Shown: positions 35,201-44,011 of the stretch, one piece after another
How the letters are laid out: every line of letters begins with the position of its first letter
Position numbering within the stretch: position 1 is the first letter of the stretch
Assembly (NCBI RefSeq): GCF_013373795.3
Contig: NZ_CP088022.1
Coordinates: 4,092,001-4,156,000 of the forward strand
Source of the DNA: Bradyrhizobium quebecense
GTDB taxonomy: Bacteria > Pseudomonadota > Alphaproteobacteria > Rhizobiales > Xanthobacteraceae
Length of the DNA stretch: 64,000 bases
Reading direction: 5' to 3'
Program-made: the position numbers and the translations under genes
The notes under the pieces: model-generated
Told to the model about the DNA's origin: nothing
The model's input: only the letters and a program-made list of their open reading frames with translations
Database searches by the model: none

Positions 35201-38200
35201 CGGCCGACGTCACGGGTCAGGTGAAGTCGCTCGCCAGCGACGTCGAGCGCTCACTCTCGATGGCCGGCTCCGCCACCGCGGAAGCCGTCGTCGCCTCTGC
35301 CCGCGAGGCCCAGAGCACGCTGGCCGGCGCGTCGACCGAAGCCACCAACCTGGTCCGCACGCTCGCGGCCGACATGCAGCACTCACTCTCGACCGCCGGC
35401 ACCGCGACCGCGGAAGCCGTCGTCGCCTCCGCCCGCGAGGCGCAGAACACGCTGGCCGGCGCGTCGACCGACGCCACCAATCTGGTCCGCACGCTGTCGG
35501 CCGACATCGAGCGCTCGCTGTCGATGGCAGGCTCCGCCACCGCGGAAGCCGTCGTCGCCGCCGCGCGCGAGGCGCAGAGCACGCTGGCCGGCGCATCCAC
35601 CGAGGCCACCGATCTGGTCCGCACGCTGGCGGCCGACATGGAGCGCTCGCTCTCGATGGCCGGCTCCGCCACCGCGGAATCGATCACGGCCGGTGCGCGT
35701 GAAGCCCAGAGCATGCTGGTCGATGCATCGACCGAGTCTGCGACAAAGGTGACGGCGCTTGCCGCCGATATCCAGCGCGCGCTGTCGATGGCCGGTTCCG
35801 GCACCGTCGAGGTGCTGACGGCCGGCGCCCGCGAGGCGCAGAACACCCTCGTCACCGCGTCGACCGAAGCAGCCAACCACGTCAAGTCGCTGGCAGCCGA
35901 TGTCGAGCGCACCCTGACGTCGGTCGGCACCAACACCGCCCAGACGATCCTCGGCAGCGCCCGCGATGCCCAGAACTCGTTCGTGGCAACGTCCAACGAG
36001 GCCGCAACCCAGATCCGCGCGATCTCGGTCGAGATCGAGCGCTCGCTGACCACGACCAGCGCCGAGACCGCGCAGACCATCCTGGGCAGCGCCCGCGAGG
36101 CCCAGAGCTCGTTTGCGGCGACCTCCGCCGACGCGGCCGCCCAGATCCGCACGCTCTCGACCGATATCGAGCGCGCGCTGGGTTCGGTCACGGCCAAGAC
36201 CACCGACAACATCCAGACCTCTGCGCAGAACGCACAGGCCGCGCTGATCAACATGTCCAACGAGGTCACGACCAAGGTCAAGACGACCTCCGCCGACATC
36301 GAACGTTCGGTGCTGTCCGCTTCCAGCGCATTCGGCTCGGCGATGACCGGCAAGACCGACGAGATCGTCACCTATGTGCAGCAGCAGACCGAGCGGCTGT
36401 CGCAGATGGTCGACGGCCGCCGCGGCTCGCTGGTCGAGGCGCTGACCGCCAAGACCACGCAGTTGTCGAACGACATGGATCGCGCCACCGCAGACGCGCT
36501 GAAGGCGATCGAAACCCGCGGCCTCGCCTTCTCGCAGTCGATGGCGGCGCACGGCGGCGATGTCGCGCGCAACATCACCTCGGCCGGCGATCAGGCGACC
36601 GGTGCGGTGGCGAAGTCGCTCAAGGAGCTCGAGCAGGCCTCGCGCGCGGCGATCGACCAGTCGCGCCAGGTCTCGATCTCGGCCGTCACGGAAATGCAGG
36701 AGACCAGCAAGATCCTGCGCACCGATACAGTGGCGCTGTTCGAGCGGCTGCGCGAGGGCAACATCCTGCTGCAGGAAGTGTTGACCGGCGCCCACGACAA
36801 CCTCAACTCGCTGGAGCGCGCGCTGGTGACCCGCGTCGCCGACTTCGTGTCCGCCATGAACGACGTCACCTCGCGCAACGGCGTGGCGACCCAGACGCTG
36901 GAAGACCAGCTCACGGTGTTCAACAGCAAGACCGGCAAGGCGCTGGAAGATCTCGGCGCGCTGTCGAGCCAGTTCGAGACCCATGGCAAGGCGCTGATCG
37001 AGGCGGCTGCCGTGGTCGAACAGGCCAACCGTTCGACGACGGCCTCCGTCAGCGAGCGCAAGTCGGCGCTGGAATCGCTGGTCACGACCATCGACCTGCG
37101 CACCACCGATCTCGACCAGCGGCTGTCGCGCTTCACCGGTCTGCTCGATGAATCGCTCGGCGCGGCCGAGGAGCGCGCCCGCGACATCGCGCGCGTGGTG
37201 GCGGAGACCGCCGGCGCCGGTTCGGCTGCGATCAGCAGGCAGTTCGAGGCGGTGCGCCAAGCGGCCGAGAACGAGCGCCAGCAGACCGTCGACGCGATGA
37301 ACGAGCTCTACCAGCAGAGCAACGCCGAGACCGATGCGATGTTCAAGGAATCGACGGAGAAGTTCTCCGCGATGGTCACGGCGATGAAGCAGATGGCGAG
37401 CGAGATGCACAGCGAGCTCGAGGCCACCCGCAACGAACTGCGCCGCGGCGTGCTGGAAATGCCGCAGGAGGCCGCCGAAAACACCGCGCAGATGCGCAAG
37501 GTGATCGTCGACCAGATCGAGGCCCTGGCCGAGCTGAACCGCATCGTCGCCCATCACGGCCGCGGGCTCGACGTGGTCTCGTCCAACCGCGCCAGCGTCC
37601 GCCACGAGGAGCCGGTGATGGCTGCCGCCGGCGGCCGCGGCGACGTGCGCATGCGGGACGACGCGCGCATGCGAGATAACGGCAACAGCGCCTCGACGCT
37701 GCCGCCGCCGGATCTCGGCATGGCGACCTCGCGCCGCACCGAGGCTCCGTCGGTCAGCCCGGCTGGCCCCAACAACGGCGATGGCTGGCTGTCCGACCTG
37801 CTCAACCGCAGCGACGCGCCGCCGCCGGCCCCGCAGGGCCGCGACGCCCAGCAGCGCCCGCGTCCGCAGCAGCAGCCGGCCGCCAATCCGCTGGAATCGC
37901 TGTCGCTCGACATCGGCCGGCTGATGGACCGCACGCTCGCGGCCGAGATGTGGGATCGCTACCAGCGCGGCGAGAACAAGGCGTTCTCCAAGCGCCTCTA
38001 CACGCCGGCCGGCCAGAAGGCCTTCGATGAGGTGGCCCGCAAGTACCGCGCCGACCGCGGCTTCAAGCAGACGGTCGACCGCTACATCGCGGAGTTCGAG
38101 CGCCTGCTCGACGAAGTCGCCCGCGAAGGCCGCGGCCAGCAGGAGCTGAGCAGCCATCTGACCTCGGAGACCGGGCTGGTCTACACCCTGCTCGCCCACG

Positions 38201-38220
38201 CCGCAGGACGACTCGGGTAA
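32284..38220 (+). CDS. GPR/RgsE-like giant polar-growth coiled-coil protein
   Basis: 1978 residues from the ATG at 32284. An in-frame ATG at 32152 would add 44 residues with no protein-like pattern and would place the CtrA-type site just upstream. Two membrane helices at ~102-122 and ~134-156 are followed by ~1600 residues of amphipathic helix. Five 11-residue units lie at 692-746 and eleven 44-residue units at 869-1352. A Pro/Gln-rich linker leads to a conserved C-terminal domain at ~1868-1978. Size, apolipoprotein-like repeats and layout match the Agrobacterium GROWTH POLE RING protein and Sinorhizobium RgsE, which organise unipolar growth and peptidoglycan insertion at the new pole. Identification is by recalled architecture. 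A strong terminator follows. Confidence 0.8.
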   Translation: MANTPKKVKDPTEVALSAIQEALNISEQGAESRSPLNEGAAPPSLPPSAPDFSAASFESRTNTDRSVFEPIEEPRAPRRAANDDRETIGQMLQTLQGGRARNAFTLFFVCSGAWLLGGVILTIAFWPALQASMAQGTGVLVLAGLAALFAVPVLLFYYLASLASHGQRMQMIAQSMAQVAMRFSEPENAAADSMVTVGQAIRREVAAMGDGVERAIARAGELETLVANEVAALERAYSDNEVRIRALLQDIAHQRDNLVGQAEQVRSAISGVQIDLRHDIALISDAIASRVDEVAKSITGALEERGQHITTALSHAGDNMILALGERGGDLLDRLEEASAETTRAVMDASERLTTSLNFKTGHVHDEFVDLADRVHEMLNERIDRITGEFEQRSSAIVDGISDRTEEVHDSLKNSADSLLLELELRSNDLVSKIDDAGDRLAGQIMTSGDRASEALDVTVNSLVAKVVGQTETAHDSLSLQMSAFDDLVKNHGSELAEKFARDSGTLGALITRHISEFDRTVKTFGGDIVERMGQRTQDIADSLKTYVDTFDHRVTTNSGEITASLDQRLLQFETTLGSRVTNLDASLTDKLSSFDSSLATKIGSFDGRLQSLDDAIDGRMRTLEVTFESRAKSVTDTIDGHLGTLATQLTEGATQAIHSIDSRLGLLTTTLTEGTVQAIAAVDHRINGVTETIDGHSNRLVDTINGHSTRLADTINGHNTRLVETISGHSSNLTDTISARFADIQQGIESRVGVIAGDIDTRVAQFEDLLGSRVEAVAGRIESSGRQASEELMSRAEMLSSSIKSHVEDAERSLTNLVVNTSETIQTGARTAQQALLTVSADVGNQLKQSSAEIESVLTAVGTSAANSILTSARDAQVSLVSASGDVASQIKALSEDVERTLQAAGSATAASVLSGARDAQTTLVSASIEAASQVKSLAADVEQSLSMSGSAAAEAIMTGAREAQTTLIATSADVTGQVKSLASDVERSLSMAGSATAEAVVASAREAQSTLAGASTEATNLVRTLAADMQHSLSTAGTATAEAVVASAREAQNTLAGASTDATNLVRTLSADIERSLSMAGSATAEAVVAAAREAQSTLAGASTEATDLVRTLAADMERSLSMAGSATAESITAGAREAQSMLVDASTESATKVTALAADIQRALSMAGSGTVEVLTAGAREAQNTLVTASTEAANHVKSLAADVERTLTSVGTNTAQTILGSARDAQNSFVATSNEAATQIRAISVEIERSLTTTSAETAQTILGSAREAQSSFAATSADAAAQIRTLSTDIERALGSVTAKTTDNIQTSAQNAQAALINMSNEVTTKVKTTSADIERSVLSASSAFGSAMTGKTDEIVTYVQQQTERLSQMVDGRRGSLVEALTAKTTQLSNDMDRATADALKAIETRGLAFSQSMAAHGGDVARNITSAGDQATGAVAKSLKELEQASRAAIDQSRQVSISAVTEMQETSKILRTDTVALFERLREGNILLQEVLTGAHDNLNSLERALVTRVADFVSAMNDVTSRNGVATQTLEDQLTVFNSKTGKALEDLGALSSQFETHGKALIEAAAVVEQANRSTTASVSERKSALESLVTTIDLRTTDLDQRLSRFTGLLDESLGAAEERARDIARVVAETAGAGSAAISRQFEAVRQAAENERQQTVDAMNELYQQSNAETDAMFKESTEKFSAMVTAMKQMASEMHSELEATRNELRRGVLEMPQEAAENTAQMRKVIVDQIEALAELNRIVAHHGRGLDVVSSNRASVRHEEPVMAAAGGRGDVRMRDDARMRDNGNSASTLPPPDLGMATSRRTEAPSVSPAGPNNGDGWLSDLLNRSDAPPPAPQGRDAQQRPRPQQQPAANPLESLSLDIGRLMDRTLAAEMWDRYQRGENKAFSKRLYTPAGQKAFDEVARKYRADRGFKQTVDRYIAEFERLLDEVAREGRGQQELSSHLTSETGLVYTLLAHAAGRLG
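34357..34521 (+). repeat. Five tandem 33-bp (11-residue) repeats
   Basis: Units of the type ETIDGHSNRLV, DTINGHSTRLA, DTINGHNTRLV, ETISGHSSNLT and a diverged fifth lie inside the GPR-like gene. Eleven-residue periodicity is the apolipoprotein/hendecad helix pattern. Confidence 0.85.
34888..36339 (+). repeat. Eleven tandem 132-bp (44-residue) repeats
   Basis: Each unit follows SxLxxAR(D/E)AQxxL, then a Val/Ala-rich stretch, then (A/S)xD(V/I)ExxLxxxGxxxA(E/Q). The 132-bp register holds without indel over all eleven units. Units 4-6 (35284-35679) are nearly identical at DNA level, indicating recent duplication or gene conversion. Forty-four residues equal four hendecads. Confidence 0.9.
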
Positions 38221-38246
38221 GCGTTCGAACCATCGCAGTACAAGAG

Positions 38247-38277
38247 ACGGAGGCAGCAATGCCTCCGTTTTGCTTTT
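38247..38277 (+). terminator. Intrinsic terminator of the GPR-like gene
   Basis: ACGGAGGCA (38247-38255), loop GCAA and TGCCTCCGT (38260-38268) make a perfect 9-bp stem followed by TTTGCTTTT. It starts 27 bp after the stop codon. Confidence 0.9.
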
Positions 38278-38325
38278 GACCGCCGCAAGACTAAAATCGC
38301 GGGAGAACGGGCTGGGAGGCTTCAG

Positions 38326-38688
38326 ATGTTGCTCGCACGCTGGCGCCGCATCGTCGCGCTGACGATGCTCGGGACAATTGGGGTGTCCGCGGTTGCGACG
38401 GCGGACCCGATCCAGCCGTCCAAAATCCGGACCATCAGGATAAAGGAAGAAAGCCAACCTGCGGCCGGTGCGCGCGTCATTCGAACGACGCCTGTCAGCC
38501 CGGCACCCGATGCGAGCCACGATGCGACCGGCCGCGCATGGCCGGCAACACAGGGCCTCGTCAATGCGGCATCCGATCCCCACCCTATTCGCAGCTTGAG
38601 GATCCGCTCGGAGCAGACGTATCCGGACGACCGCTATCGCCGCTTCGTTCCTGAAGCAGCCGAGCCATCTCAGGCAGCGCCCCAATAG
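38326..38688 (+). CDS. Small exported hypothetical protein
   Basis: 120 residues with a signal peptide (RRIVALTMLGTIGVSAVATA) and a mature part rich in Arg, Pro and Ser. It contains two similar Ile-Arg motifs (KIRTIRIKEE and PIRSLRIRSE) that look like a weak internal repeat. No known domain. Its own promoter must lie in the 50 bp after the upstream terminator. Function unknown. Confidence 0.6.
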   Translation: MLLARWRRIVALTMLGTIGVSAVATADPIQPSKIRTIRIKEESQPAAGARVIRTTPVSPAPDASHDATGRAWPATQGLVNAASDPHPIRSLRIRSEQTYPDDRYRRFVPEAAEPSQAAPQ

Positions 38689-38727
38689 GACTGCGACGAT
38701 CGTCGGAACGAACGGAGGGCGCGCAGC

Positions 38728-39603
38728 CTATTGCTGCCGGCGCCGCGGCCCGGCCGGTGCTGCGGCCGGAGCCGGCGCGGGCTCCGGTGCGGCATTGTTG
38801 CTGCCGCCGAAGATCACCCGGCTCGGGTTGCGGTCGAAATTGTTCACGGCGCGGCTGATGTCGGACAGCGTGCGGCGGCCGTCGTTGATCAGGAGATTGG
38901 ACCGCTTGTCGACGTTGTCGGCGAGCTCGCGGATCGACTTCACCATCAGGTTCAGCTCGCTGCCATTGTTGCCGCCCGCGATCGCATTGAGGCCCAGCAT
39001 CAGATTGTCGGCCTTGCCCATCACGCCGTCGACCTTGAGCATGACGTTGTCGATCTTTTCGGAATTGCGCGCCAGCGCCTGGGTGAAGACCTCGAGATTC
39101 TTCAGCGAATTCTTCACCGACTGCTGATTGTCGGCGACGATGCGGTTGACGTTCTGCAGGGTGGCGCGGATCGCCTCGGTGACGTCCTGCAGCGCGTTCG
39201 GGTCGGCGGTCAGAACGGGGATGCCGTCCTCATCCAGCGGCACCGGCGGGGCGGCCTCCTCGCCGCCCTTCAGCGAGATCGCGGCGACGCCGGTCAGGCC
39301 CTGGAACTCGAGGCCGACCAGGGTGTCCTTGCGGAGCGGTGCGTTGTTCTCGATCATCGCCAGCGCGACCACGCGCCGTGGATTGTCGAGCTTGACCGAG
39401 ACCACTTCCCCTATCCGAATACCGTTAAAATTGACATTGCCGCCATTGCGCAGGCCCGACGCCGGCCCCTCGAAGATCACCCGCAGGGGGCTGCGCTGCT
39501 TGGTGGTGTGCAGGCTCTGGAACCACAGCACGAAGCCGAACGCCGCAGCGATTACCGCCAGCGTGAAAGCCCCGATCAAGACGTAGTTCGCCCGCGTTTC
39601 CAT
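38728..39603 (-). CDS. mlaD: MlaD-like MCE-domain protein
   Basis: 291 residues. One N-terminal membrane helix (YVLIGAFTLAVIAAAFGFVLWF) is followed by an MCE domain (SPLRVIFEGPASGLRNGGNVNFNGIRIGEVVSV split over ~38-75), a long helical region and a Pro/Ala-rich tail. MCE proteins form hexameric periplasmic rings that carry phospholipids between membranes. It ends the three-gene unit with the ATPase and permease upstream. A palindromic repeat lies in the 121-bp gap before it. Confidence 0.88.
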   Translation of the reverse strand: METRANYVLIGAFTLAVIAAAFGFVLWFQSLHTTKQRSPLRVIFEGPASGLRNGGNVNFNGIRIGEVVSVKLDNPRRVVALAMIENNAPLRKDTLVGLEFQGLTGVAAISLKGGEEAAPPVPLDEDGIPVLTADPNALQDVTEAIRATLQNVNRIVADNQQSVKNSLKNLEVFTQALARNSEKIDNVMLKVDGVMGKADNLMLGLNAIAGGNNGSELNLMVKSIRELADNVDKRSNLLINDGRRTLSDISRAVNNFDRNPSRVIFGGSNNAAPEPAPAPAAAPAGPRRRQQ

Positions 39604-39678
39604 CAATTGCTCGCGTTCATCACTCTTGGGCGCTCGCGCAGTCGGCCTGCGTTCGAGCCCTTCGAGTTCCCTGTTGGC

Positions 39679-39726
39679 GCATGATCTCGTCCGAAAACCG
39701 GTCTTTTCGTTTCGGGATCATGGGCT
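39679..39726. repeat. GCATGATC-type palindromic repeat, copy 1
   Basis: An interrupted inverted repeat begins GCATGATCTCG and ends GGGATCATGGGC, with an inner CCGAAAACCGG core. It lies between the mlaF-like and mlaD-like genes and touches the ATPase stop codon. A related copy occurs at 61665-61713. Confidence 0.7.
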
Positions 39727-40495
39727 AGGCCACAACGGCACGGGCGCGCTTGCCGTTGAAATATTGCTGCAACCACGGATGTTGCGATGCCTTCATGTCG
39801 GCGATCGATCCTGCAGCAATGATCTTACCGTTCCCTAAAACGGCGATACGGTCGCACGCGGTGTATAGACTGTCGAGATCGTGGGTTACCATGAAAACGG
39901 TCAGCCCCAAAGTGCGCTGCAGGGTGCGCACCAGCTCGTCGAAATCGCCGGCGCCGATCGGATCGAGGCCCGACGTCGGCTCGTCGAGAAACACGAGCTC
40001 GGGATCGAGCGCGAGTGCGCGCGCCAGCGCGACGCGCTTGATCATGCCGCCGGACAGTTCCGACGGATAGCGATCGGCGACCTCGGGCTTCAGCCCGACC
40101 ATCACCAGCTTCGCGACCATTATCTCGTCGAGCAGCCGCTGCGAGACCCGCAGATATTCGCGCGCCGGAAACTGGATGTTCTGGCGCACCGTGAGTGAGG
40201 AGAACAGCGCGCCCTGCTGGAACAGGATGCCCCAGCGCCGCTCGACGGCGCGGCGCTGCGCCGAGCTCGCGGCATCGAGATCGACGCCGAACACTTCGAT
40301 GCGGCCGGAGACCTTCGGCACCAGGCCGATGATGGTGCGCGTCAGCACCGACTTGCCGGCCCCTGAAGGGCCGACGAAGCCGAGGATCTCGCCGCGCTTG
40401 ACGTCGAGGTCGAGGCCGTCGAGCACACGCGTGTTGCCGAATTGAACCGTGATGTCGCGGACCCGGATGATGGCGTCGATGTCCTGCTCTGCCAT
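39725..40495 (-). CDS. mlaF: MlaF-like ABC transporter ATPase
   Basis: 256 residues from the ATG at 40495. Walker A is GPSGAGKS near residue 40, the ABC signature is LSGGMIKR near 143, Walker B is ELVFLDEPTSGLD near 163, and the switch His is in MVTHDLDS. It powers the MCE lipid transporter with the MlaE-like permease, whose stop codon is two bases before this start, so the genes are translationally linked. Confidence 0.92.
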   Translation of the reverse strand: MAEQDIDAIIRVRDITVQFGNTRVLDGLDLDVKRGEILGFVGPSGAGKSVLTRTIIGLVPKVSGRIEVFGVDLDAASSAQRRAVERRWGILFQQGALFSSLTVRQNIQFPAREYLRVSQRLLDEIMVAKLVMVGLKPEVADRYPSELSGGMIKRVALARALALDPELVFLDEPTSGLDPIGAGDFDELVRTLQRTLGLTVFMVTHDLDSLYTACDRIAVLGNGKIIAAGSIADMKASQHPWLQQYFNGKRARAVVA

Positions 40496-40497
40496 GA

Positions 40498-41631
40498 TCA
40501 CATCCCGATCGAGGCGAAGAAGATCGCGAACACGCCGTCCATCACGATCACGAAGAAGATCCCTTTCACCACCGACGCGGTGGTGTGCTGTCCGAGCGAC
40601 TCCGCCGAACCCTGTACCGCCAGCCCCTCGACGCAGGCGACGATGCCGATCACCGCCGCCATGACCGGCGCCTTGACCATGCCGACGATGAAATGGTCGA
40701 TCGATATGGCATCACGAAGGCGGAGCAGGAAGGCCTCCGGATCGACGCCGCCATAGAGCCAGGCCACCAGGCCGCCGCCATAGAGCGCGGCCATCGCGCC
40801 GAGAAAGGCCAGGATCGGAAGGGCCAGCACCAGCGCCAGCATGCGCGGCAGGATCAAGACCTCGATCGGATCGAAGCCCATGGTGCGCAGCGCGTCGATC
40901 TCCTCGCGCATCTTCATCGAACCGAGCTCGGCGGTATAGGCCGAGCCGGAGCGGCCCGCGACCATGATTGCGACCAGCAGCACGCCGATCTCGCGCAGCA
41001 CCAGCACGCCCAGCATGTCGACCACGAAGATGTCGGCGCCGAACCTGCGGAAATGGAAGATGCCCTGCTGCGAGATGATGCAGCCGATCAGGAAGGTGAT
41101 CAGCACCACGATCGGCACCGCACGCCAGCACACCTGCTCGAGGTGATGCACCGTCGAGGTCAGGCGGAAGCTGCGCGGATGGATCAGCACCTTGCCGACG
41201 GCGGCCAGCACCGCGCCGAGCATGTCGACAAGGCCGATGATCGTGCCGCCGACCCCGGCCACGGTGCGGCCGATCTGCTCGAGCATGCCCGTGATCGACA
41301 GCCGGTCGCTGACGACCCTCGGCGCAGGACCCACGCGACGCACCTCGTCGACCAAGCTGGAATAATTGGCAGAGAGGCCCGCGATCTCCGCTTCGGCGCT
41401 GGCGTCGCTGAGGCTGCGGCGCAGCCGCTCGATCAGCCACGCGCCGAACGTGTCGAGGCTCGCGACCTGCGACACGTCAATGAAGATGTGAGGACGGCTG
41501 CCGCGCAGTTTCTCGGCGTCGGAGACGATCCGCTCGAGCGCGGGCGCAAAGCGGGCTGTCCAGTTGCCCGCCGCACACAACGCCAGTCCTTCGCCTTGGG
41601 CTATCCGCTCCAGTGTCGGGTCGCCGCTCAC
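40498..41631 (-). CDS. mlaE: MlaE-like permease with N-terminal STAS-like domain
   Basis: About 377 residues from a GTG at 41631, with AGGGG upstream. A TTG at 41649 is possible. The first ~110 residues resemble a STAS domain (IFIDVSQVASLDTFGAWLIERLRRSL), normally the separate MlaB subunit, here fused. The MlaE region follows with about five helices and the signature GSMKMREEIDALRTMGFDPIEVLILPR (split over ~240-266). It forms the inner-membrane channel of the phospholipid transport system with the downstream ATPase and MCE protein. Confidence 0.9.
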   Translation of the reverse strand: MSGDPTLERIAQGEGLALCAAGNWTARFAPALERIVSDAEKLRGSRPHIFIDVSQVASLDTFGAWLIERLRRSLSDASAEAEIAGLSANYSSLVDEVRRVGPAPRVVSDRLSITGMLEQIGRTVAGVGGTIIGLVDMLGAVLAAVGKVLIHPRSFRLTSTVHHLEQVCWRAVPIVVLITFLIGCIISQQGIFHFRRFGADIFVVDMLGVLVLREIGVLLVAIMVAGRSGSAYTAELGSMKMREEIDALRTMGFDPIEVLILPRMLALVLALPILAFLGAMAALYGGGLVAWLYGGVDPEAFLLRLRDAISIDHFIVGMVKAPVMAAVIGIVACVEGLAVQGSAESLGQHTTASVVKGIFFVIVMDGVFAIFFASIGM

Positions 41632-41765
41632 CTTTTGCCTACCCCTCAAGCCGGCTGGCCGTTGATCTCCGGCGGCTTGCCGGATCGGCTTGTCGAATCT
41701 GTCGCTAACCAGCCATAGTTGGTTGCGCGTCGCAAGCTACGGTTCAGGAAATAGTAGATTTTAAA

Positions 41766-42767
41766 ATGACTTCCACCCCTCCCGGAGCCGTTTCCCTGAC
41801 AGGGCGGATCGAGCGCTGGCCGATCGCCGGAACCTTCACGATCAGCCGTGGCGCCAAGACCGAGGCCGTCGTCGTGGTCGCCGAGGTGAGCCAGGGCGGC
41901 CTCACAGGCCGCGGCGAATGCGTGCCCTACCCACGCTATGGCGAAACGCCCGAGGCGACGCTGCAGGCGATCCAGGCGATGCAGGAGCCGTTCGCCAATG
42001 GCATGGACCGCATCGCTTTGCAGGCCAGCATGCCCGCCGGCGCAGCCCGCAATGCGCTGGATTGCGCGCTGGCGGACCTCGAGGCCAAACGGGCCGGCAG
42101 GCGGATATGGAACCTGCTCGGCCGCCCCGCGCCCGAACCGCGCACCACCGCCTATACGATCTCGCTCGGGACACCCGAGGCGATGGCGGAGGCCACCGCG
42201 AAGGCCGCGCACCGCGCGCTGCTCAAGATCAAGCTCGGCGGCGATGGCGACGCCGCGCGGATCGCCGCCGTGCGCAAGGCGGCGCCGGCATGCGAACTCG
42301 TCGTCGATGCCAATGAAGCCTGGACCGAGGACAACCTCGCCGCCAATCTCGCGGCCTGCGCCAATGCCGGCGTCACGCTGATCGAGCAGCCGCTGCCGGC
42401 GGGCAAGGACGAGGCGCTGCTGCGCATCAGGCGACCGGTTGCCGTCTGCGCCGACGAAAGCGTGCATGACCGCGCCTCACTCGAAAGCCTGCGCGGCCGC
42501 TATGACGCCGTCAACATCAAGCTCGACAAGACCGGCGGGCTGACCGAAGCGCTCGCGATGGCGGACGCCGCCCGCGCGCTCGGCTTCGAGATCATGATCG
42601 GCTGCATGGTCGCGACCTCGCTCGCGATGGCGCCGGCGATGCTGATCGCGCAAGCCGCGCGCTTCGTCGATCTCGACGGCCCACTCCTGCTGGCCAAGGA
42701 CCGCGACAACGGCCTGCGCTACGACGGCAGCCTGGTCTATCCGCCTGACGCCGCGCTCTGGGGATGA
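41766..42767 (+). CDS. dgcA: DgcA-like N-acetyl-D-Glu racemase / dipeptide epimerase
   Basis: 333 residues of the enolase superfamily, muconate-lactonising subgroup. The KxK catalytic motif is in LLKIKLGGDGD near 157-159. Metal ligands are in VVDANEAW (Asp near 180), LIEQPL (Glu) and CADESVH (Asp), and the second base Lys is in NIKLDKTGGLTEA. This pattern matches L-Ala-D/L-Glu epimerases and the related DgcA. Without its usual partner DgcN nearby, the substrate is open. The 3' end overlaps the convergent MFS gene by 31 bp. Confidence 0.82.
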   Translation: MTSTPPGAVSLTGRIERWPIAGTFTISRGAKTEAVVVVAEVSQGGLTGRGECVPYPRYGETPEATLQAIQAMQEPFANGMDRIALQASMPAGAARNALDCALADLEAKRAGRRIWNLLGRPAPEPRTTAYTISLGTPEAMAEATAKAAHRALLKIKLGGDGDAARIAAVRKAAPACELVVDANEAWTEDNLAANLAACANAGVTLIEQPLPAGKDEALLRIRRPVAVCADESVHDRASLESLRGRYDAVNIKLDKTGGLTEALAMADAARALGFEIMIGCMVATSLAMAPAMLIAQAARFVDLDGPLLLAKDRDNGLRYDGSLVYPPDAALWG

Positions 42768-43936
42768 TGGGTTAGTCGCTTGCGTGCCAGCCACATCACG
42801 AACCCGCCCGTCGCCGCCATCGCCGCCATCATGTCGTAGACGCCGAGGCCGAAGCGCGCATAGACCATGCCGCTGACGATCGCCGTGGTGCTGGCGACGA
42901 TGCCGCCGCAGGCGGTGAGATAGCCCTGCGCACGCGCCATCACATGAACCGGCACGTGATGCACCATCAGGCCCATGATGCCGACCTGGGTCAGGCCGAA
43001 GCTCAGCCCGTGTCCGAGCTGGACCACGGCCAGCACCGCAAGCGGCGGATCCTGCGCGGTGATCGCCCAGCGCGCCACGGCGCTGGCGGCCGCAATCATC
43101 ACCAGGACAGCCGATGGCAGCGTGAAGCGCGGCGAGGCCGCAAACAGCACGATCTCGGCGATCACACCGAGCACCCAGAGGACCGCGATGGTCAGGCCGC
43201 TGAAGCCGGCCTGCTGCCAGGCAATCGATGCAAAGATGTAATAGGCGCCGTGGCTGCCCTGGATCAGCGCCGAGGACACGATGATCGCGAGGAAAGTGGG
43301 ATTGCGCAGCAGCCTCGGCGCGCCGGCCGCGTGCGCGACGGAGGCCACCGGGCGGCCCAGCGGCCGCAGCGTCAGCCCGACCAGCGCGCCGAGCACGGTC
43401 ACGGCCGTGATGATCCAGATCAGATCGACCTCGGCGACATAGCGGAGCAAGAACCCGCTGATCAGCGCGCAGACCGCGAAGGCGGCCGAGCCCCAGAGCC
43501 GCAACGGTCCGTAGCTCAGGCCAAATTGCCTGACGCTGCGCAGCGCATAGGCGTCGGTGAGCGGCACCATCGGCGTCCACACGCAGCAGGTCAGCGCGTA
43601 GACCGCGAGCAACACCAACGGCTGGTGCTGGGTGCCGATCACGGCAAAGCCCAGTGCGGTCGCGAATCCCGTGGCGATGATCGCACCGCGCAGCATCTGG
43701 CGGCGCTCCGCCGCCGCCGTGACCAGCGGCAGGACGGTGAAGCGGGTCACCGGCGGCACCGCCGTGATGATGCCGATCCAGGCGGCGTCGATCCCGATCG
43801 CCTTCAGCCACACCGTGAAAAACGGCAGGTGGACCCCGGTCATCCCGAACGTCGTGGCATAGAATGCCGCGAGGCTGCGCGCGAATCGCCGCGGCGCAAC
43901 CTTGGCTGCGATGGGGATTTGTGATTCGGAAGACAT
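42737..43936 (-). CDS. MFS transporter, HcaT/3-phenylpropionate-type
   Basis: 399 residues from the ATG at 43936, with about 12 helices. The opening (ARSLAAFYATTFGMTGVHLPFFTVWLKAIGIDAAWIGII split over ~18-56) and the SYGPLRLWGSAAFAVCALISG region fit the MFS_1_like/HcaT group of nucleoside or aromatic acid symporters. Substrate unknown. Convergent overlap with the dgcA-like gene and divergent from the Ala/Pro-rich protein. Confidence 0.8.
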   Translation of the reverse strand: MSSESQIPIAAKVAPRRFARSLAAFYATTFGMTGVHLPFFTVWLKAIGIDAAWIGIITAVPPVTRFTVLPLVTAAAERRQMLRGAIIATGFATALGFAVIGTQHQPLVLLAVYALTCCVWTPMVPLTDAYALRSVRQFGLSYGPLRLWGSAAFAVCALISGFLLRYVAEVDLIWIITAVTVLGALVGLTLRPLGRPVASVAHAAGAPRLLRNPTFLAIIVSSALIQGSHGAYYIFASIAWQQAGFSGLTIAVLWVLGVIAEIVLFAASPRFTLPSAVLVMIAAASAVARWAITAQDPPLAVLAVVQLGHGLSFGLTQVGIMGLMVHHVPVHVMARAQGYLTACGGIVASTTAIVSGMVYARFGLGVYDMMAAMAATGGFVMWLARKRLTHHPQSAASGG

Positions 43937-44011
43937 CAATTCAATTGCGATTCGCGCGATATCGTGGTGATCGTTAGCGTAACGCGCAGTGATTTGCGCG
44001 GAGAGATTGTG

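Noticed and set aside
34888..36339. The tandem 132-bp repeats as a CRISPR-like array or satellite
   Set aside because: The repeats are contiguous without spacers, keep the reading frame throughout and encode a helical protein pattern.
35383..38685. A 1100-residue open frame on the minus strand
   Set aside because: It is antisense to the GPR-like gene. The long open frame is a by-product of high GC and regular repeat codons, the composition is His/Arg/Gly-rich with no domain, and the sense strand has clear protein logic and a terminator.
40585..41718. A 377-residue plus-strand frame over the MlaE region
   Set aside because: It is antisense to the permease, which has membrane helices and the MlaE signature. 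The plus-strand product is His/Asp/Arg-rich without a domain.
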